Below, one piece after another: positions 58,701 to 64,000 of a stretch of 64,000 bases of DNA. Position 1 is the stretch's first letter, and each line of letters begins with the position of its first letter. The notes below the pieces were generated by a model. It had not been told where the DNA came from, searched no databases, and saw nothing but the letters and a program-made list of their open reading frames with translations. Position numbers and translations under genes: made by a program. This stretch comes from Opisthocomus hoazin (taxonomy: Eukaryota > Chordata > Aves > Opisthocomiformes > Opisthocomidae): NCBI RefSeq assembly GCF_030867145.1, contig NC_134433.1:13343216-13407215 (forward strand), read 5' to 3'.

Positions 58701-61700
58701 CAGCCCCCCGCCTGCTGGCCTGTGCTGCGGTTGAGATGTCAGCGGCTCTGAGCTGCGGTCGGCTTCGTTCTGCTCCGGTTGTTAACGTGTGTGGGTGAGG
58801 ACTGCAGGTGCGGGACTCGCAGTTCCGTTGTCCCGTGTAGACACCAGTGGCTCGCTGTCGGGCAGGTTTGTGTGTTCCCAGCCTGCAGCTGTTCTGCGTA
58901 GGGGCTGAGAGTCAGCCTGGGGAGCGGGAGGAGGAGAAGCGCTCGCAGGAGAGCGTTTTCCAGGCAGCCTGTCCCCCTACGTCCATCCTGCCAGTGCCAC
59001 AGGTCGGTCCGACAGCGTTCCCCGCAGGGCAGCCAGTGCTGGCTCGGATCACCACAGCTCTGGGGCTGTGGGACCCCCTTCCACCCCAAGAGCCGAGGAG
59101 GAGTGGGATGACTTTGGGCTGTCACTGGCGGGGATTGCTCTTCCAGGGTCTGGTTAGCTCTCAGCGTATTCTGACCTGAGTGCGGTCATGGAGTGAACCC
59201 CTTGAGCCGTGCCGCCCTTCCGAGCTGCGGAGCAGAGCTGGTTGCCTGTCTTGGGTGCAAAGCCCAGAGCTGCCCCGGCAGCATGGGCTGCGAGCAGATG
59301 CCGCAGCTGTGGTTACTGCCTTTCTAGCTGTGCAGCTGCGTAACCTTTGCATGAAAATCCTCCTTGGGGTGCAAACCAGGAGCACTGCCAGGCTGAGATT
59401 CAACACCATCGGCTCCGAGACGCCGAGGTGGATGTGGCTGTAGGGAGGGCCAGACTCAAAGTGTGGTAACCGGTGCACCCTCTCCTGAGATCACTGGAGT
59501 AACTGGAAGAAAGTAGTTGCTTTTAAATCGTCTGAGTTTTTGCAGTGACGCAAGTGCTGTGTTGAGTGGAGGTTTTTGTAATGAAGTGTCAGCAGTGATG
59601 CTACGGATGAGCTATTGTGCTTCGAAAGACGCTGCGCAGTGAGCAGGTTTCCCATCCGGTGGGTGTATCGGCAGCAGTGGGCACCAGAAGGTGTTTGCAG
59701 ATCTTGTGGTGGTTTTTTACAAGGCTCTTGCTGGCCTGGGGGATGTCCTGGTGCTGGCGAGTCCCGAGGAGGTCACTGCCTGCAAAGCTGCTGAAGCCCT
59801 CGCTCCCCTGGGTCCGTTACAGTGCTAACCAACGCTCTGTTGTTTTCCATCATTTTTTTGGTCTGATTGTGTAAGGTTCCCTTTTGGATTAACCACTGAA
59901 AACAAAAGAGAAACTACACTAATACCTCATTGTGTGCATTAAACAAAAAAATACAATTATTTCAATTTCCCTGCAGATTTAAACAGTTTTTGTGTTTGGT
60001 GGGAACTCTGTCTCAATTTGGGGCTTTTCAGAAGTGCTTGTTTCTTAGTTATCGGGATTGCAAGACGTTTGAGCTCGAGATTGCTCTTGCTGCCGGCTGC
60101 CTTCGAGCGAACAGTAGCAGCCAAAGCAAAGGCAGCGGGTAGGAGACCCAGGCTGTCATGTGCGGCGGATCTGGCAGCTGTCCCGCTTCCAGTGACAGAT
60201 GAGACTGGGGACCAAGAGGGGCCCTGAACTTCGATTCAACGTCCCAGGCTGCCACCCCACCCCTCACCTTTCCTATAAACAGATGGAAAAATAGCCCTTC
60301 CCCATAGAGAGAGAGAGAAATTATTATTTTTTCTTATTACCTTTGTGTTTACTTAGCTGTTTCTTACTCAATGCTAGTCATTTGGGGGCGTAATTTATAG
60401 GGGCCATGTACGATACACTTCTACATGTGCCATAAATTTTTCCCACAAACACTTTAACTCCCACCGTCCTCACTGCTTTTTATGTGTTTGTCTTGCTCTC
60501 TTATTTACCTACCAGGACAGCATGAAAAAAATGCTGGTGAAAACAGGTAACAGAAGGTGGGCTCAGGGTGCTGGCAGACCCCCTGGTTTCTGCGCCCATC
60601 TTTATGCACGCCCTGTGCCCTGTTCTCCTGGGGGTAAAGGGAGAGTGCTTGGCTGAAAACAGAACTGCAGGGAGAAAATGGTTTATGAAATATCTTGAGA
60701 TGCTCACATGCAAGCCTCCTTGTAAGAAGTAATGCAGGGCGTGCTCATGGTAAAAAAAACCAAAAAATATGTCTTGGAAATGCCCGGAGATGTATTTCCT
60801 AGTCCTGGGTATGATGCTGCATCCTTGAATTCTGCATCATCTGTGGGCTGTTGAATACAATTTGAGGAACACCTGGAAAAAAAAGGTTTATAAAAGACAT
60901 CCTGGTAGTGTTGATAGACTAGTCTGACTTGTAGCATCCTCCCTGCATGATTTGCTGCCTGCGTTGTTATCTGTATGTTTAGAAAAATGCTGCTTCGCCC
61001 TGATCCTGGGATCGAATCAAGCTGCCAGCCCAGCGCTGCTTTGAAACTTGCACATCTAAAACAACCAGGCTACCTCCCGTGTCGGCTCCGGGCCCTGGGG
61101 CTTTGCTCTCCATAGATCATGTTAACCACTCTTCAGTTCTGCTCAAATTAAATGTTTTCCTATCAGATGTGGGCTGCGGAGGATCCAGCCTGTCAGCCTG
61201 CGTGTGTGTCAGGAGGAGAGGAGGCAGCCTGTGCTCCGAGCAGGGTGTGCGTGCCAGCCGTACGCTGCTTTCCCCTCAAATGAAAGAAATGCTCAGCTCG
61301 CCGTCGGTCGGGCTGCTACAGCAGGAAATCGCAAAGAGCGACAGTGCCAGTGCTGGGCGACCAGGGAGGTAAGAGGAGGAAAACGGGGGTGAGCGAGGGG
61401 GCCAGGACATGGAGCTGGGCTGGCCCTGGTCCCTCACCCCGGGGCTTTGGCTGTGGAGCTGCTCAAGGGAGCAAAGAGCAGCCCACCTCTGGCAGCCATG
61501 CTGCCAGAAAACCCTGCAGAGAGGATTTCCTTCCGCTTCAGCTCCAGAGCTTTTGCCGTTGTGTTTCACGGCCGGGAAGAACAAAACCCCGGGGCTGCAA
61601 GCTGGCTCCTGCCAGGGTCTCCCCTGCCCGGCTGCTGGGTGACGCGGGTGGCCGCAAGCTGGACCGTGCTGTGCCGGTCTCCACCGTGGAGCCGCAGCAT

Positions 61701-64000
61701 GGAGAGAACGAGGTGACAAGCGGGACTTTTGATTTGATTTGTTGGGGTTTTTTTTTCTTACACGGAGTCATATTGCTGGAACGTGACTGGTGAGGGGAGC
61801 ATCTGCAGCAGACACCGGGCTGAGTGCTGGGGGAAACTGGTCCTAAGGTTGGTTTTAACTGGGCTTCCTCCCACCGTAGGCAGCGCAGGGACAGAGGGGA
61901 ATGAGAACGCGGTGGCCTGGCTGCCCGCCGGTCCGTTTGTGCCAGCAGCCCCTGGTGCCCTGCGCTGTCGGTCTCAGCTGTTCACATCAGCCCTGTTTAT
62001 TGCAATTCCAAATCTTCCCTCCTCAGCTCATTAACGTTCTTGGAGCAGACGTCTCTCTCACCATTGTATTTTGTAATTAGATTTTGATTTGCTTTCAGAG
62101 AGAAACAGCAGCACAATAGACATTAATTTATCCCAAGCCTCGCTCGGTCTCCTCCATGTCGCAAGGTCAGACCTTGGCGTGCACCGTCTGCCTTCGATGC
62201 CTCCCCCGTTATTCGGCTGTGTGTCCTTCCACGCCACGTCCCCGCTCATCGAAGGGGCTTCCCTGAAGCACAAAGGGGAAGGAGCAGTGGGGGAGGGCTG
62301 GAAGAGGAGATTTTGCCCAAGCTGAGCTTGAATCGCAGGGACAGGCGTGAACGGGATTTGAACGGACGGGGCGAGGGAGCGGCCGGTTGTTGTGCAGCCC
62401 TATGCCTGCTCTCTGCAGAGCCTGGGTGGCCCCTGCTGCTTGTAAACCCTTTAAGGCACGATGTAGAAGCTGCGGCGGGACATTGTGAGCGAGCGAGGAC
62501 AGAGGGGTCCCCCGCAGCGCCGGGCGGTGGGAGCGGGGTGATCCGGTGGCCGTGGCTGTCTCGCCAGCCCGGGGACAGTCTGCGCTGTGGAGCTTTAGGC
62601 AGAGCTGGGTAATGGGCTCTGCCGGTCCCATGGCCCTGGACCAAGGGCACTTTTCCGCCCGAGTGCTACCCCGGAGTTCCTCAGACGTCGCGTTTCAGCC
62701 TGTGGCGCTGGAACGGAGACCAGCAAAAGCTGAGCTCATGTCTGTGATGGAAACCCTGCTGCGCTCTTGTGTGGGCACTCGCGGGGCACTGGGGAGCAGC
62801 GTCTTCCCAGTGCCTCGATGGAGGAATTGCCCAGACCCTGGGGGAGTTGCCTCCAAGGGGGAATTTTTAGTAGAAAAGTGGCTTTGCATTGCATTTAGCA
62901 GAAAGCAGCAGCAGTCTGCACTGGGGAGGTGTTCATTATTGCTGAGAGATCTGCTTTGGAGTTCTTAAAGTAGCTTTGTCAGGCTGTCACTGGTGAGGGT
63001 GGAAGCGAGGGTTGCGAGATGGGCAGCGGCCGTGCCTGCCCTGCTGCTGGCGTGGGCTTGTGCCTCCGAAACCTCCGCGTCTCCTGGGCAGAGGCAGCTC
63101 CATATCCTGTGGAGGATGGATGCACAGGACCTTTTATAGTCCAGGTTCACACAAGAGCAGAGAAATGCAACCCCCAGCGAGGGCTGGAGGATCACTTTCC
63201 CACCGGCCAGGGCTCATTTCACTGCAAGCAATTGTGCTTTATCTTTGCCAGCATTAACTGCTGCAGCTCAGGATTTATCTTAGTGAGTGAATGCAACCAA
63301 GGGCTGATAAATCATTCAGCACAACCGAAAATAGCGGCCGGCAGCTGTTGGGAGCTGGGGATCCCTTCCCCACCAGTATGCGCAGAGCAGGAGGGGATTT
63401 CATCCGCCCCAGCCAGGTGCCAGCCCTGCGCAGAAACAGCCGTGGGCTGCTGGGGAGACGTCTCGCCTGACACCTTTATCTGGAAAAATTACTGCGGCTG
63501 CCTGCAGACTTCTCTCCACTGTGCGTCTTGGCCAGGCATTTCCCAGTCACCAGGGTGGGGGAAATAACTGAGCCAGCGGCTGGTGTTGGGAGCAGCTTTG
63601 CGACCGCTGCTGCGTGGCCTGGCGTCTCGGGATCACCTCCGGCCTCAAATCGCAAGTGATCATTTCAAAACCAGTCGTGGTCGTGGATGGAGTCGCAGAG
63701 GGGGCCCAGGGCTGCCGTTTCCAGGTCCTCGAGGACGGCGCCTGGTGCTTTGTGTAGGGATAAAATTACCAGAGGAATCTGGTGACTCTGGTTTTTCCAC
63801 TGGACTGCTGTACTTAACCACCTGCACAGGAGCCAGAGAGGTTTCTGTGAAGTTGATCAGCCCGTACAGTCGCGAGGGTTTGTTTTTTTCCTCACTCCTT
63901 CTCCAGCGGCTGTTCTGGGGTGAGTGTGGGGTTTACCAGGCATGCAGTCTGAACCAGGAGCAGAGGGCACTCCGAGAGGATCAGCTGCTTTTGGGCTGAA

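Larger units (their letters stand above)
31464..64000 (+). other. NXN: NXN intron 1 (incomplete, more than 32 kb)
   Basis: From the GTGAGG donor after exon 1 to the window edge no sequence continuing NXN (human exon 2 begins LKLWNKYRI) was found on the plus strand, so exon 2 lies further right. NXN is known for a very long first intron. Open frames here reach 247 codons but carry no recognisable domain and no splice-consistent partners. Visible structure is limited to simple repeats: (GA)n at 33585-33601, T/G-rich 34378-34407, purine-rich GGAT tract near 43576-43735, and (GA)n at 47319-47331 and 60307-60319. There is also one probable CR1 scrap. Enhancers may be present but cannot be recognised here. 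Confidence 0.75.

Overview
This is nuclear DNA from a vertebrate, almost certainly a bird. Evidence: split GT-AG genes with compact introns, a CR1 LINE ending in ATTCTGTG octamers, GC-rich gene-dense sequence with CpG-dense promoters, and exon-by-exon matches to vertebrate ALDH3A2, SLC47A (MATE) and NXN. There is no prokaryotic, plasmid or phage content.

Layout. 1-5.6 kb (+): the last six coding pieces and the 3' UTR of ALDH3A2, fatty aldehyde dehydrogenase, whose 5' half lies off the left edge. 6.9-13.3 kb (-): a complete 17-exon MATE-family cation/proton exporter (copy A, tail-to-tail with ALDH3A2). 14.6-24.5 kb (-): a second complete 17-exon MATE gene (copy B), head-to-tail with A and carrying an antisense CR1 3' end in intron 14. 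24.5-31.1 kb: divergent intergenic region holding copy B's CpG-rich promoter, a 6 kb stretch with no recognised gene, a perfect-period 8-bp tandem array and three tandem GC-box units. 31.146 kb (+): exon 1 of NXN (nucleoredoxin). 31.5-64.0 kb: NXN intron 1, running off the right edge, with only simple repeats and one probable old CR1 scrap.

How the genes relate: ALDH3A2 oxidises long-chain aldehydes at the ER or peroxisome membrane. The two MATE proteins are proton-coupled exporters of organic cations. NXN is a thioredoxin-like redox regulator of Dishevelled and other partners. They do not form one pathway; the link is conserved neighbourhood. ALDH3A2 and a convergent SLC47A gene are also neighbours in human, whereas human NXN is far away on the same chromosome arm.

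All exon boundaries were derived by hand from splice signals, reading phase and remembered family sequence. Both MATE gene models splice into a single open frame (581 and 562 aa), and 14 of their 17 exons have identical lengths, which is strong internal support. I found no undescribed biological system. The items most worth checking are a Glu-to-Asp change at a conserved transport residue in copy B, two possible C-termini for ALDH3A2, and the 8-bp array upstream of NXN.
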